Shown here in pieces: positions 23,905 through 36,133 of a stretch of DNA of 64,000 bases. The notes beneath the pieces were generated by a model. It was not told the origin of the DNA. It saw only the letters and a program-made list of their open reading frames with translations, and made no database searches. The stretch covers positions 238,231 through 302,230 of the forward strand of contig NW_001798965.1 in NCBI RefSeq assembly GCF_000165425.1. The letters are read 5' to 3'. Within the stretch, counting starts at the first letter, position 1, and the number at the start of each line of letters is the position of its first letter. The stretch is from Paramecium tetraurelia. Lineage: Eukaryota > Ciliophora > Oligohymenophorea > Peniculida > Parameciidae. The translations under genes were made by a program, and so were the position numbers.

Positions 23905-25368
23905 TCATACATCTGCTCCACAAAACATTAATAAGAGATCGCTGTCTTCTTTATTGTCTAATATCGCCTTTTTTATCTCTTCAAAGGGAATTTCATCTGT
24001 GATATCTTTATCGACAATTTAAAAGATTAGCCTCGTATAATATTCACATAAAATGTCCAAGAACTCGCCCTTATCTTGTACATAATGAGATAGGCATAAT
24101 TTGGCTAATTTAAAAATTTCATCGTGAGAAAGTCTACCATTTCCATCACTATCAGAAATTGAAATGAAGAGATCTATTTTTTCAACGACAGTTTTTGCTT
24201 TAATGCTCATCATGAGTCTTAGGAATTCTTCCCAATTAAGGAATCCACTATAATTGTAATCTATGCGATTAAATATCTATTGAGCCAAAAATTCATTTTG
24301 AAAGAATATCTAAAATATTCCTCTTCTGTAAGTTTAATAATCGACTCCGTCATTGATATTATAATAATTGTATCTCTACGATGTAATTTACTATAAAGCA
24401 CAATAGAGAACATAAGTATTGTGTAATTCATATCGAGAAAAATTTGATGATGATAATAATTTCGGGATATTTTGAATAAATAATTCTCGATTGATTTTTA
24501 ATAATTATTGCAAGCTAAATTTGTTGCTTATTCTCCTTTTAATATTCTTATGTACAAAATTTTATTGTGTTTTTGTTTATTTTTTTTATTCCATATTATT
24601 TAATTGAAATTATTCTTCAACAACTTCCTCCTTCTTTTGAGGTTGATTCAAGAATTTATTTAATAAGGGTTCTAATAAACAGGCGGCTTGTTTGATTTTC
24701 AATCTCATCTCATCATTTTCATTATCGAATTGAATTTAATTGATATCATCAGGTTGATTTTAATTGAAATCTATCTTTTTCAATTCTTATTCATACAGTT
24801 ACAACATGTCATCGAATAATTCCATTTTCTTCTATTCCTAAGTTTCAGTTTTATCTATTTAAGTGTGAGTCACAGTTTTTTGTTAGGTTAGGTTATTGTC
24901 TATGTTAAGTTGAGTTGGCTTTATTAATTTTTCTAGAGAATTCTTTAAACTTGATTTTCTAAATGAAAGATTTTTTAACTGTGATTTCAATTCTTTGGAA
25001 TTGTATTGAGCATCCTATCCATCATTTAGAGTCCTTATGATATCCTCTACTTATGAATTACTGTTCTTATACTACTTTTTTTTAATTTAGAGGAAGTTAT
25101 AAGATTTGCATTACGATTCTAAAAGATCTAATTGTGGGTTCTCATAAGGTTTATATACAGAGTTCTGACTATAAATTAAAGTCTTGTGAATTGGGGGAAT
25201 GTCTAAGTGAGAGTTAATGGGAGTTCCATCTTTTAAATAAAAATATAATCTTTTGCTATTAATCTTTTGCACATTCCTTAAGCACTTGACAAAATCATCA
25301 AATCTTTCTTTAGGTTATGTCAAATCCGGAACATACATAAATTAATAGAGGAATCGTTCATCCTCCAT
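23905..25368 (-). CDS. Coiled-coil/EF-hand protein (one frame or two genes)
   Basis: Using the ciliate code, one frame without TGA runs from ATG 25368 (MEDERFLYQFMYVPDL) to TGA 23905-23907, ~487 codons. The N-terminal ~290 residues are hydrophilic and partly coiled-coil (QEQKKMELFDDMLQLYEQEL). The C-terminal ~150 residues hold two EF-hands, DYNYSGFLNWEEF and DSDGNGRLSHDEI, both with the Gly at loop position 6 and Glu at 12, in a calcineurin-B-like arrangement preceded by RYNYYNINDGVDYQTYR. Between them lies an A-rich stretch (~24,540-24,600) that looks intergenic but lacks TGA. The EF-hand part could therefore be a separate gene starting at an internal Met near 24,595. Calcium binding is likely from the loops. 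Confidence 0.72.
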
Positions 25369-25388
25369 AAATAATTAATTACAAATTA

Positions 25389-25847
25389 TCATTTATCTTA
25401 ATCTCTTGATATTTTATAATAAATTTACCCTGGCGATTACATAAAAAACTCACTATCAGAGGATTCGGCCATTCTTCTATTAATTTTGGCTGTAGACAGG
25501 ATGCTTCTACCATACATACTTGCAACCATTCTGAATTTAGGCAATTCTATGAGTGAATTCTTATGGTCTGAATTTGAGAAATCAATTCTCTATTTGTATT
25601 TCTATTCTTAAAATTTTGTATTGGCCGTAATGAAAGGCTCCTCTCTTTGTCTTGTTAAATACAGCGAACTGGGTGTTTCTTAAATGGAAGGCTCAGTAGT
25701 TCTGAAAAATAATTTCTGAACTGAAATTTCATCTGATTGCTAGGTTTATTTTCTGTATTGTTGATATGAAGATCTTTAATTTTAAAAGAGCAAATCCGAA
25801 GTGGTTTTGGTTTGTGGCATGGATAATTCAACTTATGATTTGACCAT
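25389..25847 (-). CDS. Small hydrophilic protein, uncharacterised
   Basis: A frame of 152 codons runs from ATG 25847 (MVKSQVELSMPQTKTTSDL) to TGA 25389-25391. It is Ser/Gln/Arg-rich and probably disordered, without recognisable domains (e.g. KFRMVASMYGRSILSTAKIN). Its stop lies only 20 bp from the start of the next gene on the same strand, so the two could be joined by an unrecognised intron. Confidence 0.55.
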
Positions 25848-25916
25848 TTTCCTGACAAGTGGTTATTATTAAAAAGAGGCTAACATTTATATAATTTATA
25901 ACTTATAAAATATTTA

Positions 25917-27105
25917 TCAAAAGAACATCTATGACCCCAAATATCTTATACCAAATCCAATTATCGTGCATAGTATTTAAAATGACAATAAAACTCTGCA
26001 TAAATTCTTTTCGCTTGTAGGTCCCTTAATCAATAGCACCAAATTGATTAAAGTCAAATTAGTTTTGATTGCATATAACAAACCTGTACTCTAATCATAT
26101 CTACATATAAATCAAACCATATTTTACCTTGGTAGTCTATGTCTAGGACATGGAATTATTCCAAATAGTTATGGAAGTGAATACAAGAAATTTATAAGTT
26201 GTGGAATGCAGAATAACATCAAAGTTTTTGAAAAATGACCAAGGACAGCTGCCACTGCAAATGTCATTCCTGACCAATAACAAAACACGTCTCCCACAAA
26301 GACTTTAGAAGGATATCGATTATAATTGTACAAAGCTAAAGCTGATGAGATGTAGGGTACTATTATCATCAGACTAAACAAATGTTATTGTTATGTTGAA
26401 ATTTCAATGATGTTATAAACCGCAATTGACAATGCAATTATTATAGATTATCCTACTTCCAATCCATTAACTCCAGCATAAATATTAATTGCATTCGATT
26501 AGAAAGTCGATAGCATTATCATATAAAGGTAATAAATTGGTCCTAAATCAATTGTTTATCCAAGATATGGTCTAATCAATTGAGGTAAAACTATTTAGGT
26601 TCCTCCTGTGTAGGCCACAATCACAGGCAAACTTGCGATTGGTGGCAATAACAGTTTATATCTCCAGGCCAAATCCAACACATCATCAGCAAAACCCAAA
26701 AATACTATAAATGTAATAGCCAACAATCCAGATATATGTGATAATATTAAATCAGGCATGTATGCTCTAGTAAACAATATTCCTAAAATATTGAATATGA
26801 GATAAATTGTGGCAGGAACTATTCCTAGTGATTCTGGAATTTTGATTTTACCAGCATCCGAGCCTATAAAATCTCATGCATAAATTACCTTTTTTATTTA
26901 TATCATAACCGAAAATATCTGCCTTCTCGGTCAATTAAGCAATCTTTGGAATCATCCAATATGATAACACGTATGCAAAGAAACTCAAGACCATATAACC
27001 CATAAAGGCAAAGAATTATTCTTGATTCAAAGCGCCCTTTAACCCATTCAACACATAGGCCAAGACTACAACAACCAAACCAGGTATAAATCTTGTTTCA
27101 AACAT
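25917..27105 (-). CDS. ALG7: Dolichyl-phosphate GlcNAc-1-phosphotransferase
   Basis: ALG7/DPAGT1 catalyses the first committed step of N-glycan precursor synthesis at the ER membrane (UDP-GlcNAc plus dolichyl phosphate). The protein starts [20 protein letters not shown]. The signature motifs are all present: [46 protein letters not shown], and the eukaryote-specific PCPRHRLP followed by [17 protein letters not shown]. About ten hydrophobic segments are seen. A 25-nt intron (GTAATT..TTATAG) separates NKKG from [13 protein letters not shown], and a 27-nt intron (GTAAAA..TATGTAG) lies after RHRLPR. The stop is TGA 25917-25919. Length ~380 residues is normal. Confidence 0.95.
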
Positions 27106-27559
27106 TTTTTTGTTTATTTAATTAATTTATAAATAAAATGATTTTTATTAACAAAATATAGGAATTACGTGTAAATTGTTAAAAAAAGTTAATGCTTTTT
27201 CACAATTATTATTTATTATTATTTTATCAATGCTAGGTTATTTTATATTATTAATTCAAAAATTCTTGTTTCTCTTCAGAAATAACATACATTTAAATAC
27301 ATCTTTAATATTGTGTTTCAGAATACATTTAATAACATTTCTTCTATATTACTTATGCTGTTTTGTTTGTTATATTTTTTTAATACAACAATTAAACAAG
27401 CAAACTAGTAACATCAAAATCAATTATAAAAAATGTCAATAATTCCTATAATTATATGAATATAAGATATGCTTCTGTTAATTTCGGAAATTCTGAATTC
27501 CAATCATTTTTTATTAATTTGTATGTATAAAATTAATAATATCTCATTTTAAATATAAT
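27106..27559. other. Divergent intergenic region
   Basis: These 454 bp lie between divergently transcribed ALG7 and the MFS transporter and so must contain both promoters. A hydrophobic ORF at 27,176-27,442 has no ATG start and a composition expected of T-rich DNA; I do not call it a gene. Confidence 0.6.
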
Positions 27560-29140
27560 ATGAAAACAAATATCAGCGAAAATTCACCTAAAGTTAATTC
27601 ACTTTTTTAAGTAGTCTTGATGAATGTGAATATCTAATTAGGAGCCTTGAATATTGGGTACGTTCTCTCCTATTTAACACTTACAATTGACACACTTTTT
27701 GATAATTTGTATGTTTTTTGATTTAAATATAAAGAGGCATAACAAAGGAAGAAAGAACAAGTTCATTGAGTTTAATAAATGGAATTTTGCCTTTAGGATG
27801 TGTTGTTGGTGTAATAATTGGATATTTTCTCAAAAGAAAATTTACTAACAAATAATGTATTCATATTGCTGATTTAATTGGATTATCAAGTCTCTTGGCT
27901 GTAATAGCCAACACAAATGTAGTAATTGTGTTTCGTTTTTTTCTTGGAGTTGCAAATGGCATCTCTAGTTTAATTATGCCTGTCTATGTAAAGTCCTTGT
28001 GCCCTGAAAAATATTATTACTAAATTAGTATGATTTTGGGATATGGAGTGAATACAGGCTTGGCAATTGGACAACTAATGGGTATTGGATATATAAAGTA
28101 ATATATAATTGATAATTATAGGTATCATGGTGAAACTTCGAACTGGTGGAGGGTTGTGTTTGTTTTTCCAGCCATAATCTTTATAATCAGATCTTCTGTT
28201 ATTTATTTTTGTTACAATTATGACAGCCCAGAGTAATCATTGTAAAGAAACGATGTAGAACACGCAAAATAAGTAATAATCAATTATAATTAAAAAGGTT
28301 ATTAGAAAAATTTATAAGGAAGAATATGTAGAGGCTTAATTAGACAGATACAGATAAATAGCTTAAAACGAGCAGTTAAAAACTTAGAATTCCTTTTTGC
28401 ATATATTTTAGAAAAAGAACCTAATTGGATTACAAGTTGGTGTGATATCAGTAAATGATTTTGCTATATATTTAGATGTTTGTGTAAATTTGGTGTGGCT
28501 CATTTGCTGTGTTTTATTATAGTGCATAAATTTTTGAGTAATTATCAGGTGGAGATTTGGTATTGAAGACAATTTATACCATATGTATTGGTCTATTTAG
28601 TGCTGCAGCTTAATTCACTACTATTCCGATGTTGCCTCGCCTGGGCCAAAAATATATTTTGAGTATAATAGTCTTATATCAAAATAGTCATCGGATCTGT
28701 TTTGATGGGGGGCATTAACATCACCATAGCAGTTTTATCGAATTATCAAAGTGATACTATACTATTCCTGATTTTTGTCTTTTTGGTGCTTTTAATTATG
28801 GTGTTTGCTGCTACATTGAGTCCAGTGTGTTGGGTAATTAAGTTTTGTTATAGTTTAGGGGATTGTACCCTAATTAAATGATAGTGATGGAACCTTCTTT
28901 ACTATGGATTTGAGATGGATATTCTAAGCCATTTTAATATTCTCCTTCCCCTACATTGTTTAAGGTGTTAATATTTCTGGAGCATTTTACATTTTCGGAG
29001 GCATAGATCTCTTTTATACTATTTATTGTGGATTTTTTATTCTTGATAGCAGAGGGAAAACAGGAGCTTAAATTTTAGAAATGTATTTTGATAAGTACTC
29101 TAAGTTTTTGGTATTGCCATAAACAGAAACCAATCAATGA
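27560..29140 (+). CDS. Sugar-porter-like MFS transporter
   Basis: This multi-spanning membrane protein starts MKTNISENSPKVNSLFQVV and has about 12 hydrophobic segments in a typical 6+6 MFS layout. Recognisable pieces include RFFLGVANGISSLIMPVYVK (the first-half signature region), the cytoplasmic loop with QLDRYRQIAQNEQLK, GVISMFVQIWCGSFAVFYYS, and the end FILDSRGKTGAQILEMYF, which corresponds to the ETKG motif of sugar porters. Six introns of 24-26 nt restore the frame, at about 27,708, 28,099, 28,273, 28,451, 28,660 and 28,832. Two of them (27,708 and 28,273) end AAG. The substrate is unknown; hexose is the default guess. Confidence 0.85.
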
Positions 29141-29506
29141 AACTATTATATCACATAAATTATTATAATAATTATTTTTATATATATTATTTATATACAT
29201 GAATATAATATAATAAATAAATAATTTAAAATAAGAGAAAACTGTAATTATTATAATATATAAATAAATTATAGAAGAAATATTAGATCTCAAAACTTGA
29301 TTCAAATACTATATTACTCATAATAACTAATGTGAAATCAATTAGGAAGGCAAACGATCAAATTTTCTGAGAATAATATTCATTGGTTTAATCTATATTT
29401 ATTTTAAGGTTTCATGAAACTCATTTTTAGGAATTTCTTATCAGAAAGAATATATAATGTTGATAAGAATATATTTTCATATATAAATCATCTATGGCAA
29501 GATTAA
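29141..29506. other. Convergent intergenic region
   Basis: AT-rich and low complexity, between the 3' ends of the MFS transporter and MORN genes. Nothing coding is seen. Confidence 0.6.
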
Positions 29507-30336
29507 TCAAAAATTGTCTTCGCATGTATATTAAGTTGGCTCGACAATTTGATTTCCGTTTTACCAATATGAGATTTTATCCAAATGATTCTTTTTCTAT
29601 AGGATAGCTTATCCATCAAACTAACCATCTCGAAAATAGCCAATATATTTCCTTCCATCAGAGAATTTATTAATTCCAAATCCATTTTTTTTATTTCTTT
29701 TATATTACCCTATATATTCCTCATTATTAGATTTCCAAATGAAATGACCAATACCATCCATCTATCCATATCTCCATTCTCCCAAATAAATATTTCCATT
29801 TGCAAAACTCATTTATCCATAACCATTAAAACTGTCATCAAAAAATTCTCCAAAATACATAGAACCATCCTTCCAAATGTATTTCCCAACACCACTTTTC
29901 TTTCCATTTCCATCAAGTAAACCAGTAAAGTTTGCACCATTTGGAAAATTCTGAAAACTATCCAACTTTAAATCATAAGAAGGTTATAAGAAAGGAAATA
30001 CGTCTTCAACCAGTCTTCCCTGAAAAAATACGCCTTGCTGACTTTAAAATATGATTCATTACTTTTATTGTGCCATCTTGATAAATTAACGTACCTTTGC
30101 CATGAAACAAATCCATCATAAACTCACCTTAATAATAGCTCAAGTTATTCTTATTGAACTACTTACCAAAGCCACATTTCATATTGAATATCACATCTCC
30201 ATAAAAATACACATCGTCCTTCTCAACCTCCTTAAAGGAGAGGGAAATTTTATCAACCAATTGCAATTTCTCCTTTAATTTCAATATCTCCTATGTAACA
30301 GGTGGCTTTACTTAAATAGGATGAGTACATATTCAT
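29507..30336 (-). CDS. MORN-repeat protein
   Basis: At least six MORN-type repeats (YxGxxxxGxxxGxG) occupy the C-terminal part: GANFTGLLDGNGKKSGVGKY, MYFGEFFDDSFNGYGQMSF, IYLGEWRYGQMDGIGHF, EYIGQYKRNKKNGFGINKF and KYIGYFRDGQFDG. The protein ends at TGA 29507-29509. Upstream, VYFYGDVIFNMKCGFGKQF and SYYQGEFMMDLFHGKGTL are further repeats, preceded by a Leu/Lys-rich helix. MORN repeats often bind membranes or link membrane to cytoskeleton. The frame transition near 30,040-30,070 and the start codon (ATG at 30,336 is a guess) are not resolved, so an extra intron or a base error is likely. Confidence 0.75.
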
Positions 30337-30975
30337 CTGTTATCAATTTAATGTCATCATTCTTTTTTTATTATTTATCTTATGAAATTGTTTTAGAAGA
30401 TTCAATATATTAAGTTTAAGTTGGGGACTCTTATCCGGAGTTTGTAACTGGATATACTTTTCGACTGGAAGGTAATTTGGGCTTTTAAGACATAATATTA
30501 TTTAATAATTATTGATTTTTAAGGAGTACTTACATAATATTTGAATTAGGCTGTTTTTCCACTTAAAAGTAGGATCAGCAACTCTAATACAACTACGAAA
30601 GCCAATATTTTTGTTGAACCAGACAGACTTTAATATTCTTTTTCATTTTTTAATTTCATTATAATTTAAATTTACGTTTGAATCTATGTTTTCATGATTC
30701 TAATTATAAATAATCAAGATTTTACTTAATAAAATAAATAAAAATTTGATATTGCAAATAAATTGTGTATAATTTATCTAATAATTTCAATTGTAATATC
30801 TTGTATGAACATTAGCTTGAAAGAATATAAATAAAAAATGCCTTTCTATCTTTCCTTATTTTAAGGCAGAAATTAATCATTCGGCTATAATAAATAATTT
30901 GAATACATTTAATAATATAAAAAGGAGAATATTGCTCATTTTTGTGTCTTTCGAAAGAGTTTAATTATCTTTAAT
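30337..30975. other. Mostly intergenic, with a short minus-strand fragment
   Basis: On the minus strand around 30,520-30,640 an open piece reads SVWFNKNIGFRSCIRVADP, reminiscent of the C-terminal GFR signature of formylglycine-generating-enzyme (SUMF) domains. It has no start and is preceded by TGA, so it may be a remnant or a missed exon of the neighbouring MORN gene. The remainder is AT-rich. Confidence 0.3.
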
Positions 30976-32620
30976 ATGATAAAAAAATATTTTTATATAC
31001 ACATTTCTTTAATATAATTTTTAAAGAGAATAATTGATGTAGCAAGTGATAATTTAAACTCTTTTAAAATATAATGAAATATTTGATGCATTACAGTAAG
31101 TATTTCAATTGCATAATTACAATTGTAACGATTAGAAGAACATATTGAGCAAATATTTGGAATCGAATTAAAAAAACTAAACATGTATATATGTTACACT
31201 AAATGAAAATTCTGATTTCCTTGGAATAAATGAAAGGTTCCTGAAATTATAAAAATCCTTTAATTCAAACTTAGAAAGTCTTTTTGAATTCAATACAAGT
31301 AAAACATAAATATCGATTAATTAGCTTAATTTCAAAAATATGTTTCATCTGAGATCTCTAAAATTGATAATGATCTCAGCAAAAAAGTTGTAGATGTCCA
31401 GGATGATATCAATTAATTCAAAACCAATGTTGATGCCACGTATTAGACTATTTTGAATGCAAAATAATAATAAAAATTTTAAGCGTAAACCTTTGAAAAA
31501 ATTAACGAAGAAGTGGAATATATTAAACATAAATATGCTTTAAAATAGAATTTGGATGAGAATTTTGTAATATTTCATAATATAAATAGACTGAAATCCG
31601 TGATTGCATTTCTAATGTATCTTAAAGTATAAGCTATTTAAGAAATGATGTATAACTGTTGTTTAAAAATACCAAAGAAATGAAAAGCCAAACATTGTAG
31701 GAGACTTCGCAATTTAATGAACGATTGCAAAATCTTGTGAGAGAAGTTTAACAAATCGATGAATGCTTTCTTTAATTAGGATCTTTGTAAAAAAAAATAG
31801 ATATTTGTAAAATCGGTACATATTAGTTAGTAAATCGAAGATGTCAATTAAACATAAGAAAAATTTAAAACTTTAGCAAATATGTACTAAGAACTTGAAG
31901 TCAACAATTCAAAGGCAGTTAAATTTGAAGTGCACTCAGCTGTCAAAAAATTTGATGAAGACTCCTTAAAAATAAATCTAATTTAGGAAAGATAAAGTAA
32001 TTAATTAGAGTAAGCACATATTAAATTGTAAAATATTCTTGAGTAGAATATTGGAATAAAATCCAATTAATAATCTATTCAAGAACAATTTAATTAAGAA
32101 ATTAAATCTCTTCAGAAATAGATTTCTCGGTAATAAAAGTATATTGAATAATTAAAAGAAAGGTAAATATTTCGAAATCATTAATTCTAGTATCTCCAAA
32201 ACCAACTAAAATTCAGCTGATCTTCCCTTACAAATTAAAGGGTTGAATTCTTAATTACAATATTAATGGAAATATCTTAATCAGTGCTTCAACCTAACAA
32301 AAGATTCTTTAGACATACTATAAGATTTTTGTGAAACGCTCTAAGTTCCATCTATTAATTAAGAAAAAGATCTCACAAATTTAATATTGCTATTGGACAG
32401 AAGACAAAATGAATTAAAAAGGAATCTACATTAAACCCCAACACAATCATCAAATTTTCAGTCTAGAACATTGATGAGACTTTAAACCCCCAAAAATTCA
32501 TAGCCTTGTGATACTCCTGCTAGAATACACTCTCTATAATAAAGAAAATGTATTTATAGTAAAAATGGAAGTCAAACAATAAGCGTAGACTCAAAAAGAG
32601 AAACATTAGTTTAAAATTGA
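30976..32620 (+). CDS. Coiled-coil protein, uncharacterised
   Basis: The region from ~31,260 to TGA 32618-32620 encodes a ~430-residue, strongly coiled-coil protein (KKVVDVQDDINQFKTNVDA; QEIKSLQKQISRQQKYIEQL) with a Ser/Thr-rich tail (QTPTQSSNFQSRTLMRLQTP). Introns that restore the frame are a 26-nt GTAAAA..ATTAG near 31,301, a 23-nt near 31,567 and a 28-nt near 32,162. At the A9 run 31,789-31,797 the frame shifts, and eight A would restore it. The 5' end is uncertain: ATG 30,976 opens a plausible helical N-terminus but needs another correction near 31,060. A structural or basal-body type role is only a guess. Confidence 0.65.
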
Positions 32621-33024
32621 ATGTAGAAATGATAAAATTATATAGTTTTAGCCTTTATCAATTCATTAATTTATTTTATTTTATTTTTGATTCATAAAGC
32701 TAAAATGATTATACAATAAGCAAGATTTATTTGTTCTATTTTTCAAAAATTATTCTTATCTTTTAATATAAAATACGATAATTTACTCTATTCACTTCAG
32801 GTCTTTGATTCTTACTTTGAATTAAACCACAATTGATGGAGGACCATAACTCAAATACTAAATAAAAATCTCTATTTTGTGATATTATACATAAGTCAAA
32901 TCCTTAAGTATTGAAATCGGATTTTGTAGTGTGATTTATAAATGAATATCCTAGGATTTATATGAATTTTTATAAACCAATTTATATATGATATATTTGA
33001 TTTAAAAATTAACCAATTTTATTT
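32621..33024. other. Intergenic, AT-rich
   Basis: This contains only a short + strand frame from ~32,836 (MEDHNSNTKQKSLFCDIIHK) of about 34 codons, which may be chance or a 5' exon of the downstream phosphatase. Confidence 0.4.
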
Positions 33025-34048
33025 ATGTTGTTTAAATTTAGTTAGCTTGTAAAGCAACCAGAGATTTATGATGCTTAGCTATTATCTAAAATGTAAGCTA
33101 TTTCTAACTATATTAGATGCCCATTATAATTAAAACACAAATATTTAATATTAGAATAGAAAATAAAGTAGGCAAAAGAATTGGAGCATGAAATCTATAA
33201 GATGAAAGATGAAGACCAAGGTTGGAAAAAATTAAAGATCAGTTTAGAATTCACTCCCTAGAACACTCTGAATAGTAAATTCATAATCAGTATGAAATTA
33301 GAATGAAATTTTAGTAAGGCATGCTTTGGCATGGCATAATTATTTTAAAAGAGTAACAGAATTTAAGGATTCAAATATCTATCATTATGATTTGATTGAT
33401 CCTCCTTTGCAATATTTAGGCACTAAACAATGTGATAAATTAAAGTTAGAAATTAATAAATTGGAATTTGATAAAGTCTATGTGTCACCATTGTTAAGGC
33501 ATATTATTTGAAAGTAATTATAGAGCAATACAAACAACTCAACTATTGTTTTGTAACCATCCATAGAAGGAGAAGATTTAATTTATCCTATGTCCAGATA
33601 TTTGCGAGAAAATAAGCACCATAAATTCAGTTTATAAATGGGGCACCCTTACATAACTATTAAAAGATGTATCCTTTATATAAATTATTATTAGAATGGA
33701 AATCCAATTCAATTTGATTTTAGTTAGATGCCAGATAATCTTGAGTTTTGGCAATTCAATTTATTACAAAAAAGTTACGACTTAAGAGATTGCTAAGCAA
33801 ATAAGGAAGATTTCGAAAGATTCATAGTTGATGAGTTTGTCAGAAAAGGATCAAGCTTTTAATTAGAACACGGCAGGGGTGTAATCAGTAGAGTGTAAGG
33901 ATTTGTAAACAAAATAAAAGAAGATCAAACTTAAAGTAAAATTGGTATCGTGACACATTTTCAAATTATAAAATCAATATTACAATGTAGCAGATAAAGA
34001 ATAGATTTTAAATTTGGAAATGGAGCTGTGTTTGGACTTAATTTGTGA
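33025..34048 (+). CDS. Histidine phosphatase (PGM-like) protein
   Basis: The catalytic RHG-type motif appears as ILVRHALAWHNYF, followed by DLIDPPLQYLGTKQCDKL and DKVYVSPLLR, then RAIQTTQLLF, PMSRYLRENKHHKF, and the second catalytic His in KIGIVTHFQIIKSIL. This is the branch-1 histidine phosphatase order (phosphoglycerate mutase superfamily). His replaces the usual Gly-preceding context: RHA rather than RHG. The N-terminal ~80 residues from ATG 33,025 form a Lys/Glu-rich helix (EQKIKQAKELEHEIYKMKDE). That exon joins the phosphatase by a 27- or 40-nt intron near 33,270-33,313, and the phase favours the longer one. Near 33,500 the best join uses a GC-AG intron of 25 nt. Another shift near 33,555 is unresolved. 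Substrate unknown. Confidence 0.78.
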
Positions 34049-34088
34049 TTTTTGTGATTAATTGATATTATTTATAAATATTGAATTA

Positions 34089-35444
34089 ATGGATCTGTTT
34101 AGGAAGCCTGTGAAAACCTAAGCTGAAATCGAAGTATTTTGTTATGTTTAAATAGATTCTATATAAAGAGCAATTCAACAAGTTAGAACCATTTATAAAA
34201 GTGCTTACTCTACAAAGTCATTCTGAATATTTAGAAGTAACTTCACTTTTTTATGTTCTTTAGCTTATTAGAAGAATTAAAGTGTATGAATTGATGGCAT
34301 TTAATTTAGTGCCATAAAATGAATTGGACAATTTATATATGTTTTATTAAGGAAGGATGAGATAAGATTTATCAGATTTAGAGGATTTGGATGAATTTGC
34401 CTCAAAGTCCAAATTTATCAAGAAAAAAAAATAATAGTACTAGGAAGACTTACCTGAAGGTTATTTAATAGACAGACAAAATATGAATAAAATCGTAAGA
34501 AATATTTTAAATTAGTTCGCAGTTGAAAATTGTACTTTGCTTATGCTGACACCTACAGACATTACATCGTTGCTTCTTAAACATGAGTAATTAATCAGAC
34601 AGAAAAGACACTTTTTCTTAAATACTTTCAAACCTACCAATGTGGATGATAAATAATTGTTATGTCAAATTGCTGATTCACTATAAGTATTTCATAAATA
34701 CATTAGCTTTTCTATTATGAAGAACTCGCTTGTATAATGTAATTATATGAAAAATTGGATAACTTGTTTATCATTTTTACCGGAAGAGTGCAAATCTATA
34801 CTAAAAGAAACATTATTATGGAGTGCAACCCCATGGATTTTATCAACGAAGAATGTGCCATGGCTAATTATTCAGCATAAGTTCTATCCAAAGATGCATA
34901 ACTATTTAAAATAGATAAAGTATTGCTATAATTGTTTCCAGAATCAGCAAAATTACTGATTGAGCATTCAAAAAAGCAGAAAAGTTTACTTAGAAGAAAA
35001 TTAATAGAAAATCACATTGTTGATTTATAAATACCAGAAAACTAAGCTTACAAATTTCAAAGATAGCATAAATTTAGAAGCATGATCTCCTTAGATAAAC
35101 TATTTAAGCCAGCCTAACCTCTTCAATAAAAATCTGAACAAACTACAATGACTGGATTCAACAGAAAAGAAACATAACATAGAAAAAAACTATCAACAGG
35201 AAGTATTGAAGTATCCGATAAAGAAGTTGTGCAGGTTCTTTTCAACAAAAATTAATTTACCTCCAATCGAACACTTCAATCTTAAACATCCGATAAATTC
35301 AGCCGATCATCCTCAAATATCTCTAAATTACTCAATTTTAATTTCTAATCTGTGTAACTGACCAAATCCTCGAAAAAAGTTTAAAGCTTGTGCCTATTAC
35401 CTGAGATGTCTCAAAAATAAAATAAATAATCCTCATTATTATGA
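34089..35444 (+). CDS. Uncharacterised protein with basic Ser/Gln-rich tail
   Basis: The frame starts MDLFRKPVKTQAEIE and ends at TGA 35,442-35,444, ~435 residues. Two introns are needed: 22 nt (GTATTT..AAATAG, just after QAEIE) and 20 nt (GTGCAA..AAAAG, after FLPEE). The N-terminal half is helical and hydrophobic-patterned (FIKVLTLQSHSEYLEVTSLF; MAFNLVPQNELDNLYMFYQG). The centre includes NILNQFAVENCTLLMLTPTD. The tail is basic and rich in Ser, Gln and Lys (RRKLIENHIVDLQIPENQAY; ISKLLNFNFQSVQLTKSS). No family recognised. It follows the phosphatase after 40 bp on the same strand. Confidence 0.7.
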
Positions 35445-35917
35445 ATAATTATAAAAAGCTTGTAATCAAATCTAATTCTTTATTATTACTATAACTCTAT
35501 TGAGAATCAATATATAATTTATAGTAATGTTATTATTAAGAAGTTTTAAATTATATTATAAAATATATTATTGGATATTAATTATTTCTGATATCACTTG
35601 ATAATTGTATTATCCTTTAAGAACAGCCTTACTTAAAAAAATTGAGCGCTCAATATTTTCTTGCTGCAAACAAAAAGAGCTATTCTTTTACTACTTCATC
35701 TTTTTCTTGAAAACTTTAGTCTTTTTCTTCATTTAAATGATACTCTCATTTCATTGAGCTTATTATAAAACTTATTAAACTATATAACTCAGAATAGTTA
35801 ATGAAATTTTCAGACTCAATATTTATATTAGATTACGGTCTTCTACATCTCAAATTAATTTTGTAAAGTGTAAATACTAACAATTTGAATAATAATTTGT
35901 AATTATAGGTAATCAAT

Positions 35918-36133
35918 TCATTTCTTAGAATTTTTCTTATTCTATTCTAGTAATTTATTTGAGTATTCTTCTGGAAAAGCAGCTTCATCTAATTTTTACC
36001 AAAATTTTTTTTTCATGAATTCTGTTTTGTGTACAAACTTATTGAATGACTAATTTTAAACTAAATATTGCGTAAGATGAGGGTTTTCTTTAGCATTTAA
36101 GAAAATGTTCAATTTATTTAATAAATTCCTCAT
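35918..36133 (-). CDS. Short minus-strand frame, possibly an exon
   Basis: A 71-codon frame from ATG 36,133 (MRNLLNKLNIFLNAKENPHL) to TGA 35,918-35,920 has good composition (FWQKLDEAAFPEEYSNKLLE). A further open piece upstream at ~36,180-36,260 (NEIRKDYSVLTEGKSLQIL) may be an earlier exon. No family recognised; it may be a small gene or the remains of one. Confidence 0.4.

Noticed and set aside
27176-27442. Hydrophobic 88-codon + strand ORF between ALG7 and the MFS transporter
   Set aside because: It has no ATG start, low-complexity T-rich composition, and lies in a divergent promoter region.
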